A stretch of 64,000 nucleotides of DNA from Streptomyces sp. Mut1 (GCF_030719295.1 NZ_CP120997.1:1302001-1366000); one strand, 5' to 3'; shown: positions 8,318 through 20,240, counted from the stretch's first letter. A program made the numbers and translations. Notes: a model not told the origin generated them from the sequence alone.

Positions 8318-9879
8318 CCGGGCCCCCCTTCGGCCGGGACGCGGCCGTGCTCGCCGAGATAGGTGAAGGACACGCCGCCGACGACGACTTCGCCACCCGG
8401 GCCGCAGACGGCGTTGGTGGTGCGGGCCGCGGAGCCGTCCGGGGTGAACCGGATGTGCAGGTCGACGCGGGGGCCCTCGCCCGTGGATCTGCGCCGGCCG
8501 TGCAGTGTGCCGTGGCCGCCGGTCGAGACGGGGCGCAGGGCCATGCGGCGGCCCTGGATCACGATGCGTTCGGGCAGCGGTCCGCCGAAGGGGGTGGAGA
8601 GCAGGAGGACGCCCCGCAGCGGTGGCCGGCTGACCCGCCGCCAGGCCAGCCACCCGGCCCCGGCGATCAGCACCAGGGCCACCGCGAGGGCGGGCAGGAA
8701 GGCGGTGGAGCCCACGGTGGCCCGCAGCGGCAGCTCCGCCTTCGCGACGCGCACCGCCTGCGGGGTCCTCAGCCGGACGTCGGGGCCGAGCGGCTGCTGC
8801 CAGGCGGAGGTGACCTTGCCCGTCAGGCGGAGGGTGGCACGGGTGTGCTCGGTCCTGCGGTAGGGCAGCGCTCCGGCGTGCGGCCGGCCGCTGAGCTCGA
8901 TCTCGTACGTCCGGGAGGCGCCGGGCTCCAGGGTGAGGTGGTCGGGCAGCCGGCGGACGGTCAGGTCCGGGTCGGTGACGGAGGCGTGCAGGCCGGTGAC
9001 GGTCAGGGGCAGGCGGGCGGTGGTCGAGCGCAGGGTGAGCTTCGCGGTGGCGGAGCCGTCGCTGAGGTCGGTTTCGCCGTCGTTCTGCCAGGTGGCGGTG
9101 ACGCCCTTGCCGATGTCCGGGGCGAGCAGCCGGGCCGCCTTGCGGGCCCGGGTGCGGTCGCCGGCCCGGGACAGGTAGGCGCCGAGGTCCTGGATGCCGT
9201 CGGGGCGGAGCACGGTGGTGTCCGGTACGACGTTCCCGAGGAGGCCGGCGCCCGTCGCGCCGCCGCCCAGGGGGATGGCGTATCCGGCGAGTTCGGTGCG
9301 GCCGGCGACGGACTCGGCGCGCTCGTTCAGTGCGTTCCAGGCGGGGCCCGATGCCTTGGGGTAGCGGGAGTGGGCGGCCGGGCGGTGCTCGCCGTCGGTG
9401 AGGAGCACGATCGAGGCCACCGGGGACGCGTCGTCACGGGCCACCTCCTTGAGGGCGGCGTCCAGCGCGGCGCCGATGTCGGTGTCGCCGTCCGGGGTGG
9501 GCGAGCCCGGCAGCGCCGCGATGATCTTCGAGGTGTCGCCGGCCGCGCCGACGTACCGGGCCTCGGTCCGGGAGTCGAACGTGAACAGCGCGACGTGGTC
9601 CTCGGGGGTGAGCCCGTCCAGGAAGGGGCGCAGCGTCGAGCGGACCGTGTTGTATCGGCCCTCCTGCGTCATGGAGCCGGAGGTGTCCACGAGGATCACG
9701 TAGTCCGCGGGTTCCTGGTCCAGGCGCAGCGCGCGGTATATCTCGGCGCGGGTCGGGTCCGGGGCGGCGGGGGCGGCATGGGCGGTCGTCGCCGGGGTGG
9801 CCGCGAGGAGGGCGGCGGCGAGCAGCGCGGCGCAGCGCGCGCCGTACCGGAGCGGCCGCGAGGGACCGGTGTGCTTCAC
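8314..9879 (-). CDS. Membrane-anchored von Willebrand factor A domain protein
   Basis: A 521-residue protein from GTG 9879 (GTGA overlap with the Hsp70-like gene). A signal peptide of about 35 residues (Ala/Leu core ending THAHA) is followed by a vWA domain with an intact metal-ion MIDAS, DTSGSM (65-70). Beta-sandwich segments come next, then one membrane helix (about 392-411) and a basic cytoplasmic tail of about 110 residues. The domain therefore appears to lie outside the membrane with its tail inside. vWA domains bind protein ligands through Mg2+. In this operon it may couple surface events to the cytoplasmic NTPases, which is inference from topology. Confidence 0.87.
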   Translation of the reverse strand: MKHTGPSRPLRYGARCAALLAAALLAATPATTAHAAPAAPDPTRAEIYRALRLDQEPADYVILVDTSGSMTQEGRYNTVRSTLRPFLDGLTPEDHVALFTFDSRTEARYVGAAGDTSKIIAALPGSPTPDGDTDIGAALDAALKEVARDDASPVASIVLLTDGEHRPAAHSRYPKASGPAWNALNERAESVAGRTELAGYAIPLGGGATGAGLLGNVVPDTTVLRPDGIQDLGAYLSRAGDRTRARKAARLLAPDIGKGVTATWQNDGETDLSDGSATAKLTLRSTTARLPLTVTGLHASVTDPDLTVRRLPDHLTLEPGASRTYEIELSGRPHAGALPYRRTEHTRATLRLTGKVTSAWQQPLGPDVRLRTPQAVRVAKAELPLRATVGSTAFLPALAVALVLIAGAGWLAWRRVSRPPLRGVLLLSTPFGGPLPERIVIQGRRMALRPVSTGGHGTLHGRRRSTGEGPRVDLHIRFTPDGSAARTTNAVCGPGGEVVVGGVSFTYLGEHGRVPAEGGPG

Positions 9880-11213
9880 GAGCCCACTTCCTTGGAGTCG
9901 GTGCCGAGGTCGGTCGGCAGGGTGCCCAGGGGATACGAGCCGGGCTGCCCGGAGCCCAGCGGGTGGAGTTCGAGGGCCGCCGTGCCGTCGACGGCGTAGC
10001 GGACGCCGATGTGGAAGCGGTCGTCCGGGCCGCCGCCGGGCAGCATCAGGGTGCGGACGGGTGTGCTGCCGCCGTCTTCCGGGTCGCCCACGCGCACCCG
10101 GACGGGGCGGCCGACGGCGGCTCCGTCCGGTCCGGTGCGGACGCCGACGCGCTGCCCGTCCGCCTCGGCGAAGACGGCGGGTCCGCCCGGCTCCAGCGTC
10201 CCGGCGGCGCTGACGAGCAGTTCGATGTCGGCCGGGCGGCCGGCCACGGTCCGGTGCGCGCCGACCCACACGGCGTACGGGTAGCGGTCGGCCGGGTCGA
10301 CGCGCCCGGCGGCGACGAGGGCGGCGCCGAGGACCGCCGCGTGGGCGGGGTCGGTGCCGTCGGGCAGCGCGGCGAGCGGGCGTCCCGCGGCTTCCAGGTG
10401 TGCGCGCAGGGGGCCGAACCGGGCGACGCCGCCCACCAGGGCCAGGGGTGCGGCGGGGCCGGGGCCCAGTGCCTCGGCCAGTGCCCGGTCCAGCCCGTCG
10501 GTGAGCAGCGGCAGCGCGGAGCGGACGGCGCCCGCGGTGACGGGGCGGCCCGCCACGTGGTGGACGGCGGTGGCGGCGAAGCGGCCGGGGTCGCGGGCGG
10601 CCCGGTCGAGGACGAGGCCGATGCGGCGGCCGGCGCCGGGCTCGGCGCGGACGGCGGCCAGGGCGTGGTGGCCCGCCGCGTCGGCGGGCAGCCCGGACCG
10701 GGTCAGGAGGGCCGTGTCGTAGGCGGTGCCGTAGCCGTCGGCGGGGGCGTGGCGCGAGGTGCCGGCGACGGCGACCGCGCCGTGTGTCACCACGCACGCG
10801 GTGACGTCGGCGGCCGCCGCGCCGAGGTCGCAGACCGCGTACCGGCCGGGTCCGGCGGCTCCCGCGTGCCTCAGCAGGGCGAGCACCGCGTGCGGGGTGG
10901 CGAGTGTGTGCACCTCGGGGGCGCGGCCCGTGCCGGGCGGCGCGGAGAGGGCGTCGGCGGCGCGGCGCGCGTGTGCGGCCCGGTCCTGGTGCGGGACGAC
11001 GACGAGCAGCCGGCCGGGGGCGTCGTGCTGCCGGCGGTAGGCGTCGTACGCGGCGCGCAGGGCGGCGCCCCGGTCGCCGGCCGCCGCCTCGGGCACGGGC
11101 AGGCCCTCGCCGGGCACCGAGCCGGGGAGCTCGACCGGTTCCGGATCGCCGTGCGGGCCGACGCGGGCGATCCGGGTGTAGCGCGATCCGGCGTCGATCG
11201 CCAGGGCCGTCAC
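9876..11213 (-). CDS. Hsp70-family (actin-fold) ATPase lacking a substrate-binding domain
   Basis: A 445-residue protein from GTG 11213 (GTGA overlap with the GAP1-like gene). Actin-fold nucleotide motifs are visible: phosphate-1 AIDAGSRYT (6-13), degenerate compared with IDLGTT; phosphate-2 CDLGAAAADV (128-137); and adenosine motif LVGGVARFGPL (259-269). After about residue 300 there is a beta-rich tail of about 140 residues instead of the canonical DnaK substrate-binding domain and lid. It is probably a nucleotide-dependent switch within the operon's complex, not a general chaperone. No DnaJ or GrpE gene is nearby. Confidence 0.83.
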   Translation of the reverse strand: MTALAIDAGSRYTRIARVGPHGDPEPVELPGSVPGEGLPVPEAAAGDRGAALRAAYDAYRRQHDAPGRLLVVVPHQDRAAHARRAADALSAPPGTGRAPEVHTLATPHAVLALLRHAGAAGPGRYAVCDLGAAAADVTACVVTHGAVAVAGTSRHAPADGYGTAYDTALLTRSGLPADAAGHHALAAVRAEPGAGRRIGLVLDRAARDPGRFAATAVHHVAGRPVTAGAVRSALPLLTDGLDRALAEALGPGPAAPLALVGGVARFGPLRAHLEAAGRPLAALPDGTDPAHAAVLGAALVAAGRVDPADRYPYAVWVGAHRTVAGRPADIELLVSAAGTLEPGGPAVFAEADGQRVGVRTGPDGAAVGRPVRVRVGDPEDGGSTPVRTLMLPGGGPDDRFHIGVRYAVDGTAALELHPLGSGQPGSYPLGTLPTDLGTDSKEVGS

Positions 11214-13852
11214 GGGCGCCCCCAGTTGATGAACTTGTCGCGCAGCCGCCGGGACGGCTGGTCGTCCGGGGGTGGCGGCGACTGCGGCGGGTAGCCGGAG
11301 CGGCCGTCGGGCGACTGGGGCGGCGGCGTGGCCGGGATGGGGGCCGGGGGCGCGCCGGGGGTGGCCGGCGGGGTCGGCGGGTGGTGCGGCCGGTGGCCGT
11401 ACTGTCCCGGGGGCGGGGTGGTGGTGTATCCGGCGGGTGCGCTCAGGGCTCCGATGATCCGGCGGTGGCGCATCTCCTCCTGGGTGCTGAAGCCGATCAG
11501 CCGGGCGCGCAGCTCGCGGAATCTGGAGTCGCGGCCCAGTGCCTGGTACACCCCGTATCCGAAGCCGGGCTGCTGTCCGTCGAGTTCCGTGGTGAGGCGG
11601 AAGGCGAATTCGGCACCGCACTCGCGCAGCAGGGCGGCGACCTCGTCGAGCAGGCGGCCGGTGACCGAGCGGTGCGGGGAGCCGCTGATGATGATGCGGG
11701 CCAGCTCGTCCAGCGGGGCCGCGGCGTTGATGGCCAGCCGGAGCCGGCGCACCGGCCGCAGCCAGCCGAGGCCGGAGCGCTCCATGCGTTCGACCAGCTC
11801 CTCGGGGAGGTCGAGGCCGAGCCAGTGGGCGTAGTCCGCCGCCATGAGCCGCCGGGCCAGCTCCTCGCCCACGGTGATCTCGATGCTGGGCCGCTGCCGC
11901 ATCCACCGGGTGAGGACGGGCCAGCCGTGCACGGGGTCCGGCCGCTCCCCGAGGAGGGCGGCGACGGCCTTGTCCCGCAGGTCCGGGTCGCCCTCGGTGC
12001 GGGTGACGAGCACGGCGGCGTACCGGTCGAGTGCGGTGGCGTCGGCGGCGAGGTGCCGCAGCCGGGGCAGCGCGGGGGCGGGGCGGTAGTCGGGGCCCGC
12101 CGCCCGGGAGAGCAGCCACAGCAGGTCGGCGTCGGCGGCCGTCGCGGGCGGGACACCGGGTGAGTCCGCGGGTGCCAGGGCCTCCAGGAGCGGGAGCAGT
12201 TCGGCCCGTTTGCTGCCGTGCAGGGTCTGCCGCAGCACCGGCCACATGGGGCCGATCGCCTCGGGCCGCCGGTGGTGCCGCGCGGTCTCCAGGGCGATGC
12301 GCCAGCCGTCCTCGTGGCTGCCGGTGAACTCGGCGGCGTCTGCGGGACCGACCTCGGCGGGTGCGCAGTGGCCGGTGAGCGCCCCGGCGAAGCGGAGCCA
12401 GCCGGGGACCGGGCCCCCCTCGGCCGTGGAGGCGAACGCCAGCAGGCGTTCCAGTGGGCGCAGTTCGCGGGTGTTGTCGGCGAACAGGCCACGCACCCAG
12501 GCGAGTCCGGCCTTGGGTGTGCGTGCCAGGACCCGGTCGACCGATTCGGTGGAGTAGCCGTACTTCTGCTCCACCATGAAGGCGAGCTGCCCGACCCAGA
12601 CGGGTTCGTAGCCGGGGGTGGTCGCCAGCGCGGCGAACAGCCGGCCGAAGGCGCCGGCGCGCGCGGGCCCCTCCAGCTGCTGCATCAGGCTGAGATATCC
12701 CCTGGCCAGCCCGAACGTGTCCAGGGACGCCGGCTGTGCCACCACGTCGGCGGCCAGCAGTTCGGGGACGTCCCGGGTCCAGTGGTGTGCGAGGACCGCC
12801 GCGGCGGCGGCGCCGTCCGGGCGCAGGGCGGCGCGGCCCAGGAACCGTACGACTTCCCGCTGCCGCTGCGCGTCCAGCGTCTCCACGGCGTGCAGGTCGA
12901 GCAGCCGCCGTACGTCGTCCAGCCGGCCCCGGCCCTGGCGTACGTCGTCCAGGACGGAGTCGAGGAGGTCCATCTCGCGCAGGACGCGTACCGCGTCGGC
13001 GCCCTCGCGCAGCGGGACGGGGGCGGTGGCCGCGAGGAGGTGGGCGACGACGTCGGTGGTCGAGTCGTACTTGGCTCTGACCCGGGTGAGTTCGGCGAGA
13101 TAGGTGCGGGCGGTGTCACCGCTCGGGGCCGGCGGGCGGCCGGTGCGCAGCGGGGTCTCCAGCTGCCCGGTGCGCGCGGACGAGGCGAACACCAGCCGCA
13201 GGCCGTGCTCGGTCTTCCCGGCCCAGGTGGCGCCGCTCAGCCAGGTGCGGCAGCCGTACGGCAGCAGGGCGCAGACCGCGTCCAGGATGCGCACCCGCTC
13301 GTCGAGGTCCGGCAGGGTGCCGCCGCGCGGGGCGGTGATGACGAGGTGCCGGCCGTCCAGGAGGAGGGCGGCGATCCCGGCGGCCCAGTCGAAGCCCAGC
13401 CGGTCGACGGTCGCGGCCAGTTCGGCGGCCGGGGTCCGTTCGGCGCGCAGGGTGAGGTCGGCGCCGGGCATGGGGTCGGCCTGCGCGGCGGCCCGGCCGA
13501 GCGAGGTCCAGGTCACCCCGGCCAGGCTGGCGGGCTGCCATTCGGCGAGCAGCAGCCGCCATGTGTAACTGGGCCTGCTGGTGCCGTCCTTGGAGCCGTC
13601 CCAGGTGGTGTCGACCACCGCACAGACGGGCCGGTCCTCACCGTCCGCGGTGCTGAGGAAGACCCGCCAGGGCAGGCCGCCCGCCGGGTCGCGGCCGTCG
13701 GGGGTGCCGGTGGTGGCGCTCCACAGATAGCGCTGGGCGCGGTCCCCGGGCAGGCTGCCGTCCAGCACCTCGTACCCCATGCTGCGGCCGGGCTGTTTGC
13801 CGAGGACGGCCCACCGGGCGGGCAGCGGGACCGTGCCCGGGTTGTCGCTCAC
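11210..13852 (-). CDS. GTPase-associated protein 1 (GAP1)-like protein
   Basis: An 880-residue protein from GTG 13852, which overlaps the stop of the GTPase gene (GTGA). The N-terminal beta-rich domain (GRSMGYEVLDGSLPG, YTWRLLLAEW) and the long all-helical body match proteins annotated as GTPase-associated protein 1. The last 80 residues are a proline-rich tail (TPPATPGAPPAP) ending in a short basic helix. There are no P-loop, catalytic or membrane features. The family is defined by its linkage to a TRAFAC-type GTPase, and that gene lies immediately upstream here. It is likely a GTPase effector or regulator. The name comes from linkage and does not mean GTPase-activating activity has been shown. 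Confidence 0.83.
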   Translation of the reverse strand: MSDNPGTVPLPARWAVLGKQPGRSMGYEVLDGSLPGDRAQRYLWSATTGTPDGRDPAGGLPWRVFLSTADGEDRPVCAVVDTTWDGSKDGTSRPSYTWRLLLAEWQPASLAGVTWTSLGRAAAQADPMPGADLTLRAERTPAAELAATVDRLGFDWAAGIAALLLDGRHLVITAPRGGTLPDLDERVRILDAVCALLPYGCRTWLSGATWAGKTEHGLRLVFASSARTGQLETPLRTGRPPAPSGDTARTYLAELTRVRAKYDSTTDVVAHLLAATAPVPLREGADAVRVLREMDLLDSVLDDVRQGRGRLDDVRRLLDLHAVETLDAQRQREVVRFLGRAALRPDGAAAAAVLAHHWTRDVPELLAADVVAQPASLDTFGLARGYLSLMQQLEGPARAGAFGRLFAALATTPGYEPVWVGQLAFMVEQKYGYSTESVDRVLARTPKAGLAWVRGLFADNTRELRPLERLLAFASTAEGGPVPGWLRFAGALTGHCAPAEVGPADAAEFTGSHEDGWRIALETARHHRRPEAIGPMWPVLRQTLHGSKRAELLPLLEALAPADSPGVPPATAADADLLWLLSRAAGPDYRPAPALPRLRHLAADATALDRYAAVLVTRTEGDPDLRDKAVAALLGERPDPVHGWPVLTRWMRQRPSIEITVGEELARRLMAADYAHWLGLDLPEELVERMERSGLGWLRPVRRLRLAINAAAPLDELARIIISGSPHRSVTGRLLDEVAALLRECGAEFAFRLTTELDGQQPGFGYGVYQALGRDSRFRELRARLIGFSTQEEMRHRRIIGALSAPAGYTTTPPPGQYGHRPHHPPTPPATPGAPPAPIPATPPPQSPDGRSGYPPQSPPPPDDQPSRRLRDKFINWGRP

Positions 13853-15030
13853 CGCTGCCACAGCTTGGATCCGCCGGACCGGATGCGCTTCTCCAGGTCG
13901 GTCAGCGGCTCCAGCACGTTGATGGGCACGGGCGAGGTGCAGATGCGGCGTTCGCCGTTGACGACCTCGACGTTGAGGTAGTTGCGGTAGTCGAAGATGT
14001 GCTGCGGGTTGAGCCGGAAGCCGATCGCGGAGGTGGCGTAGTACGAGATGCGCTGGGGGTGGAAGAAGGCCGCCAGGCAGTCGCGTACGAGGCGGGCGCT
14101 GGCGCCGCGTACGTCGTCGCACATCCACTGGAAGAAGCGGCCGGCCTGCTCGTCGGGCACGCGCGGCAGCCGGTTGCCCTCCATGCTCTGTGTGACGTAG
14201 CCCGCTTCCACGGCGGGGCGGAACACCTCGGGGTCGTCGAACTTGGTGATGCAGACCGAGACGTGGTGCGGCAGCCGGTTGCGGTGGAGCTTCCCGGCGT
14301 CCCGTACCCGGGCGTTGAGCTCGGTGAGCATGGAGTACAGGAAGTTGAGCCCTTCGGCGGCCCGCTGGCTGTCGAGCAGCGGGTCGTAGAGGTAGATCAG
14401 CCCCTGGGAGCGGGCCAGCTGGTCCAGGACCCTGGGGCGCAGGGCGTTGGCCTCGTCCCCCCGGTAGGCCTCGCCGGTCACGTCCTGGACCTCCAGGATG
14501 AAACCGGTCTGCTTGCTCTTCTTGAACGGCCCGGTCCCCTCCTCTGAGCCCTGGAAGGACCAGGACAGCGGCTGGAGGCCGACGGTGGCGTCCGGGAAGA
14601 CGCGCTGGATCGCGAGCTGGGTCACGCCGTCGTTGAGGAATTCGATGGATTCCGGGTTCATCCCGCCGATGACCCAGTTGGAGCGGCTGTGGCGCTGCAT
14701 CTGCATCGCGGCGATGGCCATCGAGGCGAGGTAGGTCGTCTTCCCGGAGCGGGGCGCGCCCCACAGCCCGATGCGGACGCGTTCATCGGCCGGGTTCTCC
14801 ACCCCGGTCGGGGGGCTGGGGATGGGCAGGGGGTCGAGGTTGCCGTCGATGGCCGGGTACGGCGGCTGCTGGGGCCCGTACCCGGGGGCGGAGTCCGGCT
14901 GCGGCGGGATGTTGGCCCAGGGGGTGGTGGTGGCGTCGGGCTCGGAGGACGAGGGTCCGGGACCCGGCGGCGGGGGGCTGCCGACCGCGTCCTGCGGGGG
15001 CTCGTTGGGGTCGTAGTACGGATCGGTCAT
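13849..15030 (-). CDS. TRAFAC-clade GTPase (Double-GTPase 2-like)
   Basis: A 393-residue protein from ATG 15030, preceded by AGGAGAG. An 80-residue Pro/Ser-rich disordered N-terminus leads into a GTPase domain with P-loop GAPRSGKT (91-98), switch II DVTG (183-186) and base-specificity motif TKFD (262-265). All nucleotide-binding elements look intact. The GAP1-like gene overlaps its 3' end by 4 bases. GTPases of this group are predicted regulatory switches in bacterial conflict systems. Both this protein and its GAP1-like neighbour have long proline-rich tails, which could mediate assembly. The downstream process is unknown. Confidence 0.88.
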   Translation of the reverse strand: MTDPYYDPNEPPQDAVGSPPPPGPGPSSSEPDATTTPWANIPPQPDSAPGYGPQQPPYPAIDGNLDPLPIPSPPTGVENPADERVRIGLWGAPRSGKTTYLASMAIAAMQMQRHSRSNWVIGGMNPESIEFLNDGVTQLAIQRVFPDATVGLQPLSWSFQGSEEGTGPFKKSKQTGFILEVQDVTGEAYRGDEANALRPRVLDQLARSQGLIYLYDPLLDSQRAAEGLNFLYSMLTELNARVRDAGKLHRNRLPHHVSVCITKFDDPEVFRPAVEAGYVTQSMEGNRLPRVPDEQAGRFFQWMCDDVRGASARLVRDCLAAFFHPQRISYYATSAIGFRLNPQHIFDYRNYLNVEVVNGERRICTSPVPINVLEPLTDLEKRIRSGGSKLWQR

Positions 15031-15057
15031 GGTCTCTCCTCGTAACCGAGCGGTGGG

Positions 15058-16977
15058 TCACAGCAGGGGCGTCGCGAGGGCCAGCCGGCAGGGCGGGCCG
15101 TCCCACTGCCAGGGAGGGGCGAGGGCCTCGGCCACGTCGTCCGCCGTGTCGGAGCCGGGGCGGAAGGAGCCGTCGGCCCGCAGGGCGTCCCACGTGGACG
15201 CGGTGTAGCGGTGTACGAGGCCCTGCGGGCCTTTGCCGGGGGCGGTGTGCGGGTCGGCGCGGGCCATGACGCGTACGCCGCGGGCGCGCAGGGCGTCCAG
15301 TTCGGTGCGCCAGTCGGCGCCGAGCGGGCAGACGGGCACCACCTCGTGCTGTTCGGGCAGGCCGGGCGGGCGGCGGCCGACGACGAGCACGATGCGTTCG
15401 GCGCGCGGGCCGGCGCCGCGGTCCGGGCGTGCCCGCAGGAGCCGGCCCGTCTCCTTGAGCGCGTCCTCCAGCGAGGACACGGTGTCCTGTTCGCGCCGGG
15501 CGGGCCGCCAGCCGGCCAGGGCGTCGAGAGCGGCGTGCGCGGGGCCGGCCGGGATGCGGTGCAGGAGCACGGGGCGCGGCCCGTAGCGGTTCTCGTGGGT
15601 CACGTGGTCGTAGTGGCCGACGAGGCCGACGCGCAGCCCGGGGCCGTGGCGGCGGGAGAGGGCGGCGACGAGGCCGCGGACGAACTCCAGCCGCTCGGCG
15701 GTCTCGGCGAGGTCGGCGCCGCTCATCTCGACGGTGAGGAGCACATCGAGTGCGGGCGGGTGGATGACGTGCCGGGGCAGGCCCCCGAGGAGCGCCGCGA
15801 GGTCGGGTAACGCGCCCGGGGCGCGGCCTTCGTCCGGGCCGGGGGCCGGTGGCGTCCCGCCGGAGCCGGCGCCCGCCCCGGTCACCTCGCCGGGGCCGTG
15901 CAGGACGAACGCGAGCCGGGCCGGGGCGAAGGCGGCGAGCGCGGTCTGCCGTGCGGACAGGGTCACCGCTCCGGTGCCGTCGGCGGCCGGTGCTCCGGCG
16001 AGCACGGGCAGGAGAACCGGGGCGCGGGTGGCGAGGCCGCCGTACACGGTGATCTCGACGGTCGCGGTCTCGCCGCGCCGGAGGCGGGACCCGGCGGGGA
16101 AGAGAACCTGGGTGTGGGCGTGCACCTCACCCGTGCGGCGGTCCACCCGGGCGAGCAGCAGGGAGTGGTCGACCATCAGCGGCGCCGTCCGCAGCGCCGC
16201 GCGCACCGCTTCGGCGGTGTCCGTGCCCCGTGTCCCGGCGGGCTCCGGCGGTCCGGGGCCGATCTCGGCGGCCGGCGGGCGGGCGGCCCGCAGCAGGGCG
16301 GCGGCCCGCTCCAGCAGGACCCAGCCGGCGCGGCGGTCGAGCAGCACGAGGGTGCGGGCCCGGGAGAGCACGGGGTGCGTGCGGAGCCACCGGGTGACCG
16401 CCGCGTCGAACTCCGCCCGGTCCGGCGCCTCCTGGGTGCCGATGCCTCCGGCGAGCCGGAACCTGCGCAGGTCGTCGTCCTGGCCGAGCGGCGGGAGGAG
16501 CGTGTCCCAGTCGGTGCTGCCCGCGTCGGTCTGCCGGGGGATGCCGGACGCGTCGACGGCGGCCTTGACGACGTGCACCCGGTCGGGGGTGAATTCGGCG
16601 AACACCACGTCGGCGATGCGGCCCCCGACCAGGTCGTTGAGGATCTGCTGCCAGGCGGCGGGGTCGTGCGGGGGCAGCGGGCGGGTGGGCGGAGGCGGTG
16701 GGGCGGGGGCGCGGTCTCCGGGGCCCGCGGGTCCGGCCCGGAGCGGCGGGGCGGCCCGCCGTGCCCGTCCCGCTTCGCCCCCGGCGAGCGTCGCGGCCCG
16801 TAGGTCCCAGGTGTGCTGGGCGCCCCGCAGCGCGGTCCGGGCGGCTTCCAGGTCCTGGTCGGTCAGCGCCCCCAGGGTCGGATCGCCCCGCATCCGCCAG
16901 GAGCATCCGGGGCATCGCGGCCCGCCCGCGTCGGGTGTCGCGCACACCGGGCACACCGCGTCGTTTCCACTCGCCAA
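15058..16977 (-). CDS. Zinc-ribbon protein with C-terminal vWA-like domain (operon leader)
   Basis: A 639-residue protein that reads from TTG 16977 (TTGGCGAGTGG), with AGGGGG a few bases upstream. A GTG start 7 codons further in would nearly remove the first Cys of the N-terminal zinc ribbon (Cys9, Cys12, Cys22, Cys25), so the TTG is preferred. A proline-rich linker covers about 75-100. Two alpha/beta blocks follow, the second vWA-like (DVLLTVEMSGADL, with DxSxS replaced by EMSGA, so the metal site is probably lost). It is the first gene of the eight-gene NTPase operon, 27 bp ahead of the GTPase. It may be an adaptor or sensor. Function unknown. Confidence 0.8.
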   Translation of the reverse strand: MASGNDAVCPVCATPDAGGPRCPGCSWRMRGDPTLGALTDQDLEAARTALRGAQHTWDLRAATLAGGEAGRARRAAPPLRAGPAGPGDRAPAPPPPPTRPLPPHDPAAWQQILNDLVGGRIADVVFAEFTPDRVHVVKAAVDASGIPRQTDAGSTDWDTLLPPLGQDDDLRRFRLAGGIGTQEAPDRAEFDAAVTRWLRTHPVLSRARTLVLLDRRAGWVLLERAAALLRAARPPAAEIGPGPPEPAGTRGTDTAEAVRAALRTAPLMVDHSLLLARVDRRTGEVHAHTQVLFPAGSRLRRGETATVEITVYGGLATRAPVLLPVLAGAPAADGTGAVTLSARQTALAAFAPARLAFVLHGPGEVTGAGAGSGGTPPAPGPDEGRAPGALPDLAALLGGLPRHVIHPPALDVLLTVEMSGADLAETAERLEFVRGLVAALSRRHGPGLRVGLVGHYDHVTHENRYGPRPVLLHRIPAGPAHAALDALAGWRPARREQDTVSSLEDALKETGRLLRARPDRGAGPRAERIVLVVGRRPPGLPEQHEVVPVCPLGADWRTELDALRARGVRVMARADPHTAPGKGPQGLVHRYTASTWDALRADGSFRPGSDTADDVAEALAPPWQWDGPPCRLALATPLL

Positions 16978-17149
16978 TCCCCGACCCCCTCGCTGCTCGG
17001 TCCGGTCCGGAGCCGGCGGGGTTCACCCTCCGCGCACGGCCCCTGACCAACGGCGTCCGACTCCGGAGGCGTCATGGTGGCACAAGGGGGGACGGATACG
17101 TCAGGGTTCGGACAGATGGGCCGGTCGATCTCGTCCGACGCCCCGTGGT

Positions 17150-17159
17150 GAAACGTTTC
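17150..17159. promoter_or_regulatory. LacI-type operator upstream of beta-galactosidase
   Basis: GAAACGTTTC is a perfect 10-base palindrome centred 55 bases before the beta-galactosidase ATG. Its central CG step and flanking A/T runs are typical of LacI/GalR-family operators in actinomycetes. No LacI gene is visible in the window. The same intergenic stretch (16978-17209) must also hold the promoter of the divergent NTPase operon. Confidence 0.6.
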
Positions 17160-17167
17160 TTCGCTGA

Positions 17168-20095
<2,928 letters not shown>

Positions 20096-20240
20096 CGCTC
20101 CGGGCCCGGCCCCGCGCACGGAATCGGCAACGGCGACCGTTCTGTGACGGGTTGGGCCCGCGCCCCGCTTCCCCCGCGTGATCGATGGCGTCGTAGCATC
20201 GGCGTTTTGTGCGATCTTCGCTTTCGCAAGGGGGAATGTA

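Noticed and set aside
1..16977. Prophage or integrative element as the origin of the NTPase locus
   Set aside because: No integrase, att-like direct repeat, tRNA gene or composition shift was seen. Codon bias matches the neighbouring housekeeping genes.
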